Shown here: piece after piece, positions 44,728 to 53,823 of the stretch
How the letters are laid out: every line of letters begins with the position of its first letter
How positions within the stretch are numbered: position 1 is the first letter of the stretch
Assembly: GCF_900102215.1 (NCBI RefSeq)
Contig: NZ_FNBG01000006.1
Span: 1-64,000, forward strand
DNA from: Fontibacillus panacisegetis
GTDB lineage: Bacteria > Bacillota > Bacilli > Paenibacillales > Paenibacillaceae
Length of the DNA: 64,000 bases
Direction: 5' to 3'
Notes under the pieces: model-generated
What the model saw: only the letters and a program-made list of their open reading frames with translations
The model's database searches: none
What the model was told of the DNA's origin: nothing
Program-made: the position numbers and the translations under genes

Positions 44728-46260
44728 TTAAAAACCTTTATTTTTACTAGCCTTCATCTGTTCCGCAAGTTTCATTAGTTCAGCCATTTCCTCATCAGAT
44801 ACCGGTTGAGCGTCAGCTGTACTTTCAACAATCGGTATATCAGGCTTAACAATCCCGCTGCGCCCAGCATAAGAACGGCCCCTGCTCGCTGTAGAGGAAG
44901 TATTTTTGGCAGCTACCTTATCTTTTACCTTAGCTTGTTCCCGAATATATTGAACCGCCTTCTCATAAGTGTTAACCTGCTTCAGCAGCATATTGGATGC
45001 GATGGCATCTACAAAATTGCGGTTAATCCGCTGTTCCCCATTAGCGTGCATTAGTGACATTAAATAATGGATAAGAACATTAATGACTTCTCCCGGCAGC
45101 TTGTAGTTGAGATCGATTTTCTCAAACATATCCAGCAGGTTATCCGGAATAGCTCCAGGAAAAAAAGTCTTCAATAAACGAGTATATGGTTCATTACGAA
45201 GCATCATATTGTATTGGTGAACATCACATTTGTTACGGAACTGCGGTGGAACTTCAACATAATACTCCATTTGTACAGCGAATTCTTCCTGGTGGCTATT
45301 ATCTGTGCTTTTCTGCTCTGTACGGACCGAGACAACCTTCGCATACGCGACTTCCCGTTCTTCCTTCCTTCTCTTACCTTGCCGAAAATGAAGGTTAGCC
45401 TTATGCTGCAGTTCGTCGAGCAATAGACCGCTACCCGGATCGAACACTCCGTCTTCATCCAGCAGTCTGCATAAATCCTGAATGCTGAGATCATATTTCC
45501 GCGCAACATAATTGGCGATTCCCAAAGCTTCTGAATCAAAACGCATTTTTTCCACGTAGGATCGGTTCACTGACTCTCTCGGGAAACGGAGAATAATATC
45601 CGCATAATTGAATAAATCCTCTTCCGCCACAGCCTTAGCTCCCTGCTGCCTAGCAATTGAAGTCTCAGCGATCGCCTGCTCCAGTTCGTAATCTATAGAA
45701 TGCGTGTTAAGCTCAAAAATATCATAAAAAGGTACAGATATATTTTCTTTATTATATGCAAGTCCATATAAATCTCCTGGCTCCTTGCTAAAGAAACGCT
45801 CCCGCAGAGACAAAACTGCGAATTTGCCAATTTTGTCACGCAGCAATAGCGTTAAGTGCTGGGTTTTAAAAAAATCCGCCGGAGACAAAGGCTGCTGTAA
45901 TTCATATTCATATAAATAATCATCACTATCAGGTATGTACAAACGACTGGTTTGCATCAAACCTACCGCCTCCAGTTTGGAGGCTTGCTCAATAAGAAAG
46001 CTGCGTCCTTTTTCACTCGGTTCAAGACCCAGTGTCAAAAACAACCCTCTCTGCTGTTCTATTGATGAATAACCAACTTGCTCCAGTGGCACCTGCTCCG
46101 CCAACAATCGATATAATGCCACAGCGAAAGCACCTACCATCGGTTGATAGGCCAGTCCCAGCATTTTATCGTCCACGGAACTGAGACTGAAGTCGCGATA
46201 TACGCAATAGCGGTGGTTTTCAGTAAAATGCAACATATTGTTCATGCGCAAGTTCTTCAT
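44728..46260 (-). CDS. dnaB: Replication initiation and membrane attachment protein DnaB
   Basis: A 510-residue Gram-positive DnaB (not the helicase) that works with DnaD and DnaI to load the helicase at oriC and restart forks. It has DnaB/DnaD-type winged-helix regions in the N-terminal half (LHFTENHRYCVYRDFSLS) and a DnaD-like segment about 330-420 (LLKTFFPGAIPDNLLDMFEKIDL; quoted in part), followed by a basic, Ala/Ser-rich tail. Several in-frame starts exist near the N terminus (46260, 46251, 46245); I kept the first ATG, which has AAGGAG close upstream. Confidence 0.88.
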   Translation of the reverse strand: MKNLRMNNMLHFTENHRYCVYRDFSLSSVDDKMLGLAYQPMVGAFAVALYRLLAEQVPLEQVGYSSIEQQRGLFLTLGLEPSEKGRSFLIEQASKLEAVGLMQTSRLYIPDSDDYLYEYELQQPLSPADFFKTQHLTLLLRDKIGKFAVLSLRERFFSKEPGDLYGLAYNKENISVPFYDIFELNTHSIDYELEQAIAETSIARQQGAKAVAEEDLFNYADIILRFPRESVNRSYVEKMRFDSEALGIANYVARKYDLSIQDLCRLLDEDGVFDPGSGLLLDELQHKANLHFRQGKRRKEEREVAYAKVVSVRTEQKSTDNSHQEEFAVQMEYYVEVPPQFRNKCDVHQYNMMLRNEPYTRLLKTFFPGAIPDNLLDMFEKIDLNYKLPGEVINVLIHYLMSLMHANGEQRINRNFVDAIASNMLLKQVNTYEKAVQYIREQAKVKDKVAAKNTSSTASRGRSYAGRSGIVKPDIPIVESTADAQPVSDEEMAELMKLAEQMKASKNKGF

Positions 46261-46363
46261 CGCTCCTTCCTAGTCGCTTTCTACAGGACTTTCTCTATTC
46301 TATCATAAAATGCTAAATCTCGAATCGTTAAAACCTTACAAAAAACGCTATAATTGTGTATAC

Positions 46364-46392
46364 AAAAAGGTATCTGTCAATTGGCAGATACC
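46364..46392 (-). terminator. Terminator of the YuiB-like gene
   Basis: GGTATCTG and CAGATACC frame a short CAATTG core (perfect apart from G-T pairs) and run into TTTTTG on the minus strand, 37 bp past the stop. Confidence 0.85.
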
Positions 46393-46428
46393 CCCATTTC
46401 ATGATCAAAAATTAACTTTACGACTTGC

Positions 46429-46722
46429 TTAAAACATTTTATATCCACCTTGGCGCAATTTACGGATGGTCCATCCGCTAAGTATAGCCCCTGCCAATCC
46501 CGCAATCGCGGTCAAGTAATCCACTAAACGATAGGATGCCAAATATGAACCGAAACTCTTATCGTGGTTCCACAGCGTATATACAACAATAGGCAATATG
46601 ATAAGAACGAAAATATAAGCGGGAAACCAAGTTGTTTTCATAAGCATATTAAGAATAAAACCGATGCCGAACATCATGACAAAAAACAAAACCATCAGCA
46701 CCAAAACGATGAGCCATCCCAT
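46429..46722 (-). CDS. YuiB-like small membrane protein
   Basis: A 97-residue protein with three predicted membrane spans, beginning MGWLIVLVLMVLFFVM and ending in RKLRQGGYKMF. It resembles Bacillus YuiB, which is encoded near the YumB/YumC genes; here those homologues lie 2-3 kb away. The ATG at 46722 has AAGGTGG seven bases upstream; an upstream reading to 46767 lacks one. Function unknown. Confidence 0.72.
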   Translation of the reverse strand: MGWLIVLVLMVLFFVMMFGIGFILNMLMKTTWFPAYIFVLIILPIVVYTLWNHDKSFGSYLASYRLVDYLTAIAGLAGAILSGWTIRKLRQGGYKMF

Positions 46723-46879
46723 CGAGTTCCCACCCTTCACCTTATTAAACACTATAATATAGATCACATTATTTGGAACTAGTAGATAGTTTACTAGAAA
46801 AAATGTAACGAAGCAATGAACTTTCGATAAACAAAGCTATGAAGTTTCAATGAAACCTTTATAAATCAATTTGCTCCTT

Positions 46880-46908
46880 TTGTTGCCTTTAGTTACAATA
46901 AAGATAAT
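46880..46908 (+). promoter_or_regulatory. Promoter of hemQ
   Basis: TTGTTG (46880-46885) and GATAAT (46903-46908) are 17 bp apart, 54 bp before the hemQ start. Confidence 0.5.
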
Positions 46909-46961
46909 ACGCAATTTACAATAAATTAATGATGATGACAGGAAATTAGGAGTGATAATAA

Positions 46962-47708
46962 ATGAATGAAGCAGCGTTAACATTGGAAGGCTGGTATGCC
47001 CTTCACGATTTCCGCTCAATCAACTGGACAGCTTGGAAGGCTGCTGATGATGAGGAACGCGCAGGTGCTCTGGAAGAGCTACATAACTTCCTTCAAGAGT
47101 GGAATCTTGCTGAACAAGACAAAACTGGAAGCACAGCAGTGTATTCCATCGTTGGGCAAAAGGCCGATTTCGTATTCATGCATCTGCGCGAATCTCTTGA
47201 AGAGCTGAATGATCTGGAGAACGAATTTAACAAAACTACTTTTGCTCAATATACGACCAAGGCATATTCTTATGTCAGCATCGTGGAGCTGAGCAATTAC
47301 ATGGCTTCCGGTGACGGTGATCCTAAAGCAAATCCAGAAGTCATGGCTCGACTTCAGCCGATTCTTCCTAAATCGAAATATATTTGCTTCTATCCAATGA
47401 ATAAAAAACGCGATCTGAGCGATAACTGGTACATGCTGTCGATGGAAGAACGCCGGGGCATGATGCGTAGCCACGGCATGATCGGCCGCGGCTATGCTGG
47501 CAAGGTTAAGCAAATTATTACCGGTTCCGTCGGTTTAGATGATTGGGAATGGGGAGTTACTTTATTCTCCGATGATGCGCTCCATTTCAAGAAGCTCGTA
47601 TATGAAATGCGTTTTGATGAAGTAAGTGCCCGTTTTGGCGAATTCGGTTCTTTCTATGTAGGCAACCTGCTTAACGAGCAGCTATTCGAAGAAATGCTTA
47701 AGCTGTAA
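46962..47708 (+). CDS. hemQ: Coproheme decarboxylase HemQ
   Basis: A 248-residue chlorite-dismutase-fold protein that oxidatively decarboxylates coproheme III to protoheme in the Gram-positive coproporphyrin-dependent heme pathway. Family signatures are [12 protein letters not shown] with the catalytic Tyr near 143, [10 protein letters not shown] with the heme-ligand His near 170, and [15 protein letters not shown]. Start ATG with AGGAGTG upstream. It is monocistronic, with a terminator shortly downstream. It supplies heme for cytochromes such as SdhC. Confidence 0.95.
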   Translation: MNEAALTLEGWYALHDFRSINWTAWKAADDEERAGALEELHNFLQEWNLAEQDKTGSTAVYSIVGQKADFVFMHLRESLEELNDLENEFNKTTFAQYTTKAYSYVSIVELSNYMASGDGDPKANPEVMARLQPILPKSKYICFYPMNKKRDLSDNWYMLSMEERRGMMRSHGMIGRGYAGKVKQIITGSVGLDDWEWGVTLFSDDALHFKKLVYEMRFDEVSARFGEFGSFYVGNLLNEQLFEEMLKL

Positions 47709-47735
47709 TAACAGACATAGAGCTATAGATTAACG

Positions 47736-47763
47736 AAAAGGATGGGGTGCACCCATCCTTTTA
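47736..47763 (+). terminator. Terminator of hemQ
   Basis: AAAAGGATGGG pairs with CCCATCCTTTT across a GTGCA-type loop, 28 bp past the stop. Confidence 0.85.
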
Positions 47764-47844
47764 AATATGCCCACAAACATAAGGACTACCAAAATAAAAA
47801 AACAGCCTAACCTGATATCCCAAGGCCAGACCGTCATATTTCTC

Positions 47845-48099
47845 CTATTCATCCTCGTCTTCTTCCTGCTCTCGCATCGCTTCCAGAAATTCCGCAGTAG
47901 CACGATCGCGGGCTCTGCTTTTTTCCTTAAGACGTTCGATTGCTGGAAGAATCAGAATATCTACTTCTTTCTGAATAACGTAGGCATGATCATATTGCTG
48001 CTGCGACTCCAGATATGAGCCTACCTGCATCAGGGCGTTATATCGATCCAGCTCTTCTCTGGTTAACAATCCTCTGACTTGTACACTACAGTGACGCAT
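47845..48099 (-). CDS. Small acidic coiled protein of unknown function
   Basis: An 84-residue protein whose ATG begins one base after the ndh TAG stop, so it is probably co-translated with the NDH-2 gene. It is largely helical, with EELDRYNALMQVGSYLE and a charged IERLKEKSRARDR stretch, and ends in a run of Glu and Asp. No recognised family, signal or membrane segment. The ribosome site is weak (GGCAGG), consistent with translational coupling. Confidence 0.6.
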   Translation of the reverse strand: MRHCSVQVRGLLTREELDRYNALMQVGSYLESQQQYDHAYVIQKEVDILILPAIERLKEKSRARDRATAEFLEAMREQEEDEDE

Positions 48100-48100
48100 A

Positions 48101-49294
48101 CTACAGGAACCTGCCTTTTTTCAGTACAAGCAAAATGCCACCGATCGTAAACAAATAACGCATATCCACAAGTTTTTTAAGCTGTGCCGCTACCCAGCCT
48201 TTATACTTCTTGCCAAATGCCGAAGCAATGGCCTCGCCTTTACCGAGAGAAGCCACTGTGCCTTTATTGCTGAACACGAATTTCTTAAGCTCTTTGCTGC
48301 GGATAGAAGCAACGACATTTTGTGCGCAAGTCACACCCTGCTGCATAGCTATTTGTGCAGTTGGCGGATATGGACGACCTTCTGCATTAAACATCAACGA
48401 GTTATCTCCTATAATAAACACGTTATCATGGCCAGGAGCATGGAGGTAGTCATCTACCTTGACTCTACCTCTCGCTGTTTCAAATCCCGCCGCTTCGATT
48501 AGACGGTTGCCGCGTATTCCCCCGGTCCATACCACTGTAGCCGTCTTAATCTCTTCACCAGTAGCTAAAAAGACACCATCCGGTGTACACTCCTGAATCG
48601 CTACTCCGATTTTGAACTCTACACCTTTTTTCCGAAGGACGTCCATGGCATACTCCACCAGTTCAGGATCAAATCCTGGCAATGCTGTTGGCGCAGCCTC
48701 TACGTTGTATACGTGAACAAGGTTAGGATCTACATCGTACTCCTTGCACAATTGAGGAATCCGGTCTGCCAGCTCGGCAACAAACTCAATACCGCTAAAG
48801 CCGGCGCCTCCAACCACGAAGTTCAAGCGATCTGTTCGAGTTTCATCCAATTTATATAAAGCAAACTGATATTCAATATGCTGACGGATCAGACGAACGG
48901 AGTTAATGCTGCGGATCGTCATCGCATATTCACTGAGTCCCGGAATTCCAAATGATTCAGGCTCGCCGCCCAGAGCGATCACAAGGTAATCGTAGGATAA
49001 TGTTCCGTCCTGAAGAACAACCTTACGGTCCGAAAGGCGAATCTCCTGCACGTTAGATTTAACCAGATCGATCTTAAATTCATCAATTAATTTAGAAATT
49101 GCCACTCTTGTATGATCAATGGAATCGGTTCCGGCCGCAGGCATATGAAGATGTGTCGTGAAATAATGATAATCATGACGATTCACAAGCGTAACGTCAG
49201 CTTCATTATAGTTCAACTCTTTCTGCAGTCTCTGGGCAGTCAAAATCCCCCCGTAGCCCGCACCAAGAATAACTATTTTAGGTATGGTACTCAT
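48101..49294 (-). CDS. Type II NADH dehydrogenase (YumB/Ndh family)
   Basis: A protein of about 397 residues that transfers electrons from NADH to menaquinone without pumping protons. It has the N-terminal FAD-binding VILGAGYGG, the second GxGxxG-type NADH site VVGGAGFSGIE near 170, VWTGGIRGN, an IIGDN FAD loop near 305 and a C-terminal amphipathic membrane-binding helix. ATG 49294 follows AAGGAGATC; an in-frame extension to 49360 is not supported. A good promoter lies about 120 bp upstream, opposite the yumC promoter. Confidence 0.9.
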   Translation of the reverse strand: MSTIPKIVILGAGYGGILTAQRLQKELNYNEADVTLVNRHDYHYFTTHLHMPAAGTDSIDHTRVAISKLIDEFKIDLVKSNVQEIRLSDRKVVLQDGTLSYDYLVIALGGEPESFGIPGLSEYAMTIRSINSVRLIRQHIEYQFALYKLDETRTDRLNFVVGGAGFSGIEFVAELADRIPQLCKEYDVDPNLVHVYNVEAAPTALPGFDPELVEYAMDVLRKKGVEFKIGVAIQECTPDGVFLATGEEIKTATVVWTGGIRGNRLIEAAGFETARGRVKVDDYLHAPGHDNVFIIGDNSLMFNAEGRPYPPTAQIAMQQGVTCAQNVVASIRSKELKKFVFSNKGTVASLGKGEAIASAFGKKYKGWVAAQLKKLVDMRYLFTIGGILLVLKKGRFL

Positions 49295-49415
49295 ATTTTG
49301 ATCTCCTTCCGGTTTTGAAGCTTCTATATTTATATTTTTTGGGATAAAAGCTAATCTCATACTTCAATGTGAAAATTAACACATAACCAATTAGCCTTAT
49401 ACAATAACTACAATA

Positions 49416-49444
49416 ATTATACATCCAACATTTAACTTAACCAA
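49416..49444 (-). promoter_or_regulatory. Promoter of the NDH-2 gene
   Basis: On the minus strand TTGGTT (49444-49439) and TATAAT (49421-49416) are 17 bp apart. The 431-bp divergent region also holds two direct AAAAGGTAC repeats near 49480-49520 and the yumC promoter; I see nothing else recognisable in it. Confidence 0.6.
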
Positions 49445-49643
49445 ACGAACCATATGTTGAATGATTGCAAAAAATAAAGGGTACCTTTTAGAAATATACC
49501 AAATGTACCTTTTTCGTCACAAATAGATGTACATACATTTGAATGATATAGGCTTTTGTTTAAAAGATCAAGTCTTATTTTACGCGACTTTCAGCGGTTT
49601 TTAAGGCTTCAGGAGCATCGGATTACACAATAATTTCCTTGCC

Positions 49644-49672
49644 TTTCCAACATGGAATGGGATGTTTATAAT
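49644..49672 (+). promoter_or_regulatory. Promoter of yumC
   Basis: A weak TTTCCA (49644-49649) lies 17 bp before a consensus TATAAT (49667-49672), 53 bp upstream of the GTG start. Confidence 0.55.
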
Positions 49673-49725
49673 AAAGTAGAAATGACAATATAAAGTATTA
49701 CGAAAACAACTGGAGGTGTTTACCT

Positions 49726-50727
49726 GTGTCATCCCAAACTACTAGCGGCGATTTTACTGACCTGCTCATTATCGGAGGCGGTCCGGCAGGTATGTTTGCC
49801 GCTTTTTACGGCGGAATGCGCAAAGCATCTGTTAAACTCATCGAAAGTATGCCTCAGTTAGGCGGACAAGTAGCTGCCTTGTATCCTGAGAAATATATTT
49901 ACGATATTGCTGGCTTTCCGAAAATTACGGGTCAAGAGCTGGTAAACAATCTTAATGAACAGCTAGGGCGCTTCGAGCCTGACATTCGTCTTGAAGAAAA
50001 AGTGCTTCAAATTGAGAAAAAGGATGAGCGTCATTTTGTAGTCACTACTGACAAAGAGGTTCATCATGCACACGCTGTTATCATTACAGCAGGTGTTGGC
50101 GCATTCGAACCACGCCGTCTGGATGTAGAGAATGCTGCCCATTTTGAGAAGAGCAATCTTCATTATTTCGTTAGCGATTTGAATAAATTTAAAGGCCGGA
50201 AGGTTCTGATCAGTGGCGGAGGAGACTCTGCTGTAGACTGGGCACTTATGTTAGAGCCAATTGCCGAAAAGGTAATCCTCGTGCATCGTCGCGATAAATT
50301 CCGCGCACATGAGCATAGCGTTGAGAACCTGATGAAATCCAAAGTAGAAGTAATTACTCCTACTGAGATCACCACTCTTCATGGTACAGATTCCATCGAG
50401 CGCGTAACACTGTCCCATGTGAAAACTCAGGAGACTCAGGAAATCGAAGTCGATGATGTAATCGTCAATTTCGGCTTTGTGTCTTCCCTGGGACCTATCG
50501 CAGAATGGGGATTTGATATCGAATCAGGCTCCATCGTAGTGGATTCACGGATGGAGAGCTCTATCCCAGGTATCTTTGCAGCAGGTGATATCACCACTTA
50601 CCCAGGTAAATTGGATCTCATTGCAGTAGGCTTCGGCGAAGCGCCTACAGCGGTCAATAATGCTAAAGTATATGTTGACCCGGATGCCAAGCTCTCACCA
50701 GGACACAGCAGTAATTTAAAACTATAA
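49726..50727 (+). CDS. yumC: Ferredoxin/flavodoxin-NADP+ reductase (YumC-type)
   Basis: A 333-residue thioredoxin-reductase-like flavoprotein that passes electrons between NADPH and ferredoxin or flavodoxin. FAD site [19 protein letters not shown] near the N terminus, NADPH site [17 protein letters not shown] near 160, and [16 protein letters not shown] near 285 are seen. The CxxC of thioredoxin reductase is absent, as expected for this family. Start is GTG with GGAGGTG seven bases upstream. Monocistronic, ended by a long bidirectional terminator. Confidence 0.93.
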   Translation: MSSQTTSGDFTDLLIIGGGPAGMFAAFYGGMRKASVKLIESMPQLGGQVAALYPEKYIYDIAGFPKITGQELVNNLNEQLGRFEPDIRLEEKVLQIEKKDERHFVVTTDKEVHHAHAVIITAGVGAFEPRRLDVENAAHFEKSNLHYFVSDLNKFKGRKVLISGGGDSAVDWALMLEPIAEKVILVHRRDKFRAHEHSVENLMKSKVEVITPTEITTLHGTDSIERVTLSHVKTQETQEIEVDDVIVNFGFVSSLGPIAEWGFDIESGSIVVDSRMESSIPGIFAAGDITTYPGKLDLIAVGFGEAPTAVNNAKVYVDPDAKLSPGHSSNLKL

Positions 50728-50747
50728 TAATTCCAGATGGAACAACG

Positions 50748-50799
50748 AAGGGTATCTATTCTTTACGTCGTACTATGTACGGTAAAGAAAGATACCCTT
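50748..50799. terminator. Long bidirectional terminator after yumC
   Basis: AAGGGTATCT and AGATACCCTT form the base of a stem that extends through TTCTTTAC/GTAAAGAA with one mismatch. It lies between yumC and the convergent sda gene. Confidence 0.85.
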
Positions 50800-50843
50800 T
50801 AATTAATTTTACTTATTGCTAGCAAGACTTGTCCACCTCAATA

Positions 50844-50987
50844 TCAATGTATCATCACTTCTGTATGAGTTTTAAGGTCACGTCTATGGATTTCTGCCAA
50901 CAGCAGCCCAATGAACTCCTGATCTAGATGAAGTACTGTAGCCATGCGATAGGATTCAAGCAACATATCATCTGTTAACATCTCCAT
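50844..50987 (-). CDS. sda: Sporulation histidine kinase inhibitor Sda
   Basis: A 47-residue checkpoint protein. Its sequence pieces MLTDDMLLESYRMATVL and DQEFIGLLLAEIHRR closely follow the Sda pattern of two antiparallel helices. Sda binds the DHp domain of KinA-type kinases and blocks Spo0A phosphorylation when replication is perturbed. ATG 50987 follows AAAGGA; a second ATG two codons later is also possible. Five DnaA-box-like 9-mers lie 70-170 bp upstream, matching the known control of sda by DnaA in Bacillus subtilis. Confidence 0.93.
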   Translation of the reverse strand: MEMLTDDMLLESYRMATVLHLDQEFIGLLLAEIHRRDLKTHTEVMIH

Positions 50988-51017
50988 TGTTTACACATCC
51001 TTTCTATATTTTTCCTT

Positions 51018-51046
51018 ATCATAACAAGAAAAAGAGGTAAGAACAA
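51018..51046 (-). promoter_or_regulatory. Promoter of sda
   Basis: On the minus strand TTGTTC (51046-51041) and TATGAT (51023-51018) are separated by 17 bp, about 30 bp before the sda start codon, directly next to the DnaA-box cluster. Confidence 0.7.
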
Positions 51047-51055
51047 GCGTTCCTG

Positions 51056-51156
51056 TTATCCACAATTATCTGTGGAAATCCTGTGAATAACCTGTTAGTA
51101 AAAAAGCCAAACCATTGCTAAATATGATGGGATAATGTGGACAAAAGTTATTCACA
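51056..51156. promoter_or_regulatory. DnaA-box cluster upstream of sda
   Basis: Five 9-mers fit the DnaA box TTATCCACA: exact TTATCCACA at 51056, TGTGGAAAT at 51071 (two mismatches), TGTGAATAA at 51082, TGTGGACAA at 51136 and TTATTCACA at 51148 (each one mismatch, either strand). They start 10 bp upstream of the sda -35 box. DnaA binding here would raise Sda when initiation activity is high. Confidence 0.8.
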
Positions 51157-51263
51157 GGACATTTTATAACCTTTTAACCTTAAAAAAAAATGTAAAACTA
51201 CGAATTTTTAGTTCTTTTTTTTGTAATTGTGTTACAAAATATCGATTTCTGGCATTTTCACCA

Positions 51264-51929
51264 CTATTGAGGACGTGTATTCACTTCGAAAATCCATATT
51301 TTGCCATATCTATCAATGCCATAATCAAACCCCAGCTGCTCGATCCCAGGAAAAGACGATTCCATAATACCAATACATTTATTCGTTAGATTTCGCATTT
51401 CTTGACGCTTTTTTTTCGCCGCTCCTTTGTGATGAAGTGATCGACCCAGCCCTTCCCTAGCAGTCAGCTGTGTGCCACCCTTACAAAGATTCGTAACAAA
51501 CAATCCTGGTCTAGCCAATCTGCCAACCATAGAACGGTATACCCATGTCCCGTTGTCTTTGACGACCTTAACACGGTAATCAATTGGACGACCTGCGATT
51601 TTTGCTAATCTGATTCCCTGTTGTATCATATACTTGCGCCCTACCTTTGCCCGATTCAATGACTTGAACATCGCTTCGTAGCTAGGAAACGACCTTTGTT
51701 GTGACATATACATATAAGAATATACACCATTACTATAAGCCACCTTAATTACACCATATCCACCCCCGCCACGAAGAGGCTTAATAACTACCATTCCATG
51801 CTGCATTAGCATTTGCCTAAGAGCTTCAGAGCTGTAAATACGGGTTTGCGGTATGTGTCCGGCCACGTCCGCATTGCTTAACAGAGCTTCCGTCTTAAGC
51901 CATTTGTTAGCAAATTGTCTTCCTGCCAT
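51264..51929 (-). CDS. YheC/YheD-type spore-coat ATP-grasp protein
   Basis: A 221-residue protein of the YheC/YheD endospore coat-associated family, an ATP-grasp fold. It has MVVIKPLRGGGGYGVIKV (nucleotide-binding loop), RPIDYRVKVVKDNGTWVYR, LARPGLFVTNLCKGGTQL and a terminal GKIWIFEVNTRPQ metal-binding strand. It is shorter than YheC/YheD (about 360-450), containing only the ATP-grasp part, as in short Paenibacillus paralogues. ATG with AAAGGGGGAT upstream. Role probably in the spore coat; substrate unknown. Confidence 0.85.
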   Translation of the reverse strand: MAGRQFANKWLKTEALLSNADVAGHIPQTRIYSSEALRQMLMQHGMVVIKPLRGGGGYGVIKVAYSNGVYSYMYMSQQRSFPSYEAMFKSLNRAKVGRKYMIQQGIRLAKIAGRPIDYRVKVVKDNGTWVYRSMVGRLARPGLFVTNLCKGGTQLTAREGLGRSLHHKGAAKKKRQEMRNLTNKCIGIMESSFPGIEQLGFDYGIDRYGKIWIFEVNTRPQ

Positions 51930-52131
51930 AGCACCATCCCCCTTTCCGTTATACGTTATTCATACTCAACCAACGCTCAGTGTTCTTGTATGTCTGTCCG
52001 CGGCATAAGCCTGTTTTAATCTATCCTTGTTTCTATGCAAATTGTTCAAATTAACGTATAGTTATTTTCAAGTGGAATATATGAGACAAAACAAGCATAT
52101 GAAATAAGCTTGAACCTAGGAGGATTATTAC

Positions 52132-52353
52132 TTGAACAACGATAGCTCCATAGCACCAGCTGTATTCAAAATTTTGTATTGGTTCTCTATGATTGCAATG
52201 TCGCTCGTTCTTGCAGCGATCACCGTAGTACTCTTCATGTTTGGCATTAAAACGCTCAAAGGCAGCCGCAAGGCTCTTGGAGTAGGATGCATCCTGTTCT
52301 CTGTAATCGCCGCCGGTATGGTAGTCCTCATGATTAACAGGCAATTTTTCTAA
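52132..52353 (+). CDS. Small two-span membrane protein of unknown function
   Basis: A 73-residue hydrophobic protein from a TTG start, supported by AGGAGG eight bases upstream. Two membrane helices are joined by a short GIKTLKGSRKALGVG loop that is positively charged and probably cytosolic. Not recognised. It precedes the AI-2E family gene, from which a terminator separates it. Confidence 0.65.
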   Translation: MNNDSSIAPAVFKILYWFSMIAMSLVLAAITVVLFMFGIKTLKGSRKALGVGCILFSVIAAGMVVLMINRQFF

Positions 52354-52371
52354 TTTCCAGACCAAATTATA

Positions 52372-52416
52372 GAAAGATTCATCTCGTATTAGCGCATAAT
52401 AGAGATGGGTCTTTTC
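52372..52416 (+). terminator. Terminator of the small membrane protein gene
   Basis: GAAAGATTCATCTC pairs with GAGATGGGTCTTTTC across a loop, with a T-rich end, 18 bp past the stop. Confidence 0.75.
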
Positions 52417-52532
52417 TTAATATAGAGACATTTAAATAATAAATTTGAAACTAATTTCATTTAAATCGTATTATTTATATAGTAATAATTTTTGAGACGT
52501 TTTTTACTTTAGACAGGGGGTTCCTTACCAGC

Positions 52533-53732
52533 ATGGGAAATACGCATATATGGAGCGACAGGTTCAAGAAATTTTTTATCAACAACCGTTTCGTTCTATT
52601 TTTACTCGTTCTTTTGTTAATTGGGCTTAACGTCCTTGTGTTGAACAAAATTTCTTTTATATTCACACCATTCGTGGTACTTATAAAAACCGTACTGCTT
52701 CCGGTTCTGTTAACTGGAGCGATCTATTACCTGCTTAATCCACTTGTCGATTGGCTGGAAAACAAAGGCGTCAAACGAGTTTTTACGATTATCGGTTTGT
52801 ATTTGCTTATCATTGGCATCATTACTGTTGTTGTGATTTCCATCGTTCCAATCGTTCAGGAGCAGGTTACTAGGTTAATTGACAATTTCCCACGGTACAG
52901 CTATGAACTGCAAATCCTATTTGAAAATCTGACTGGCAGCGATTTATTTCATCAGTTCCAGAGTACGGCAAACTTTAATTTGAACGAGATCTGGCAAAAT
53001 GTATCTGAGCAAGCCACCTCAATTCTGAATAATGCATGGTCTGGGATTGGCGGTTTTTTAGGGGCACTCAAAGACTTCATTCTGGCGATCATCACCGTTC
53101 CGTTCATTTTGTTCTACTTGCTAAAAGACGGAAAGAAACTCCCAGCATTCATTCTGCGTTTTGTACCTATACGCTTACGTAATTCGACTGGCCATGTCAT
53201 GTCGGAAATGAACGGACAAATCAGTCACTATATCCGTGGACAAATTATCGTAAGCTTCTGCATCGGTATTCTTATGTATTTTGGATTTCTGATTATTGGG
53301 CTTGATTATTCTCTTGTTCTAGCGATCATCGCATCTTGTACAAGTATAGTTCCTTATCTAGGTCCTGCCATCGCGATTACCCCTGCGCTCATTATTGCGA
53401 CAGTCACTTCTCCGTTCATGCTGCTGAAATTAATCATCGTATGGACTGTAGTGCAATTGATCGAGGGAAAATTCATATCTCCGCAAATTATGGGTAAAAC
53501 ACTGCAGATACATCCAATTACGATCATCTTTGTTATTTTGACTGCTGGAAATCTGTTTGGCGTCTTTGGTATCATCCTAGCTGTTCCTGGATACGCCGTA
53601 CTCAAGGTCATTATGACCCACTTGTTCCAATGGTTCGAAATGCGTTCCCAGCTATATGAACCAGAAAATACGGACAACGAGACAGATCCAACTGCAACTG
53701 CAACAACAGTGACAGCAAATGAAGGACAATAA
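52533..53732 (+). CDS. AI-2E family transporter
   Basis: A 399-residue membrane protein of the AI-2E/PerM family. It has two N-terminal membrane hairpins, a coil-rich soluble middle (about 110-200) and a C-terminal membrane bundle with the family motif [18 protein letters not shown] and [12 protein letters not shown]. Members export signalling or osmotic solutes or exchange Na+(Li+)/H+; the substrate cannot be told. Start ATG 52533 with AGGGGG upstream. Terminated by a strong stem at 53752-53802. Confidence 0.87.
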   Translation: MGNTHIWSDRFKKFFINNRFVLFLLVLLLIGLNVLVLNKISFIFTPFVVLIKTVLLPVLLTGAIYYLLNPLVDWLENKGVKRVFTIIGLYLLIIGIITVVVISIVPIVQEQVTRLIDNFPRYSYELQILFENLTGSDLFHQFQSTANFNLNEIWQNVSEQATSILNNAWSGIGGFLGALKDFILAIITVPFILFYLLKDGKKLPAFILRFVPIRLRNSTGHVMSEMNGQISHYIRGQIIVSFCIGILMYFGFLIIGLDYSLVLAIIASCTSIVPYLGPAIAITPALIIATVTSPFMLLKLIIVWTVVQLIEGKFISPQIMGKTLQIHPITIIFVILTAGNLFGVFGIILAVPGYAVLKVIMTHLFQWFEMRSQLYEPENTDNETDPTATATTVTANEGQ

Positions 53733-53751
53733 TTAGTTTCATGTGACATAG

Positions 53752-53802
53752 AAAAAGGTACGTTACTCTCACAGTTCATACTCTGAGGTAACATACCTTT
53801 TT
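53752..53802. terminator. Bidirectional terminator between AI-2E gene and GH2 gene
   Basis: AAAAAGGTA and TACCTTTTT with inner GTTAC/GTAAC and TCTCA/TGAG pairing make a long stem between convergent genes. Confidence 0.87.
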
Positions 53803-53823
53803 ATTTATTGTTTTTATTCTTCT

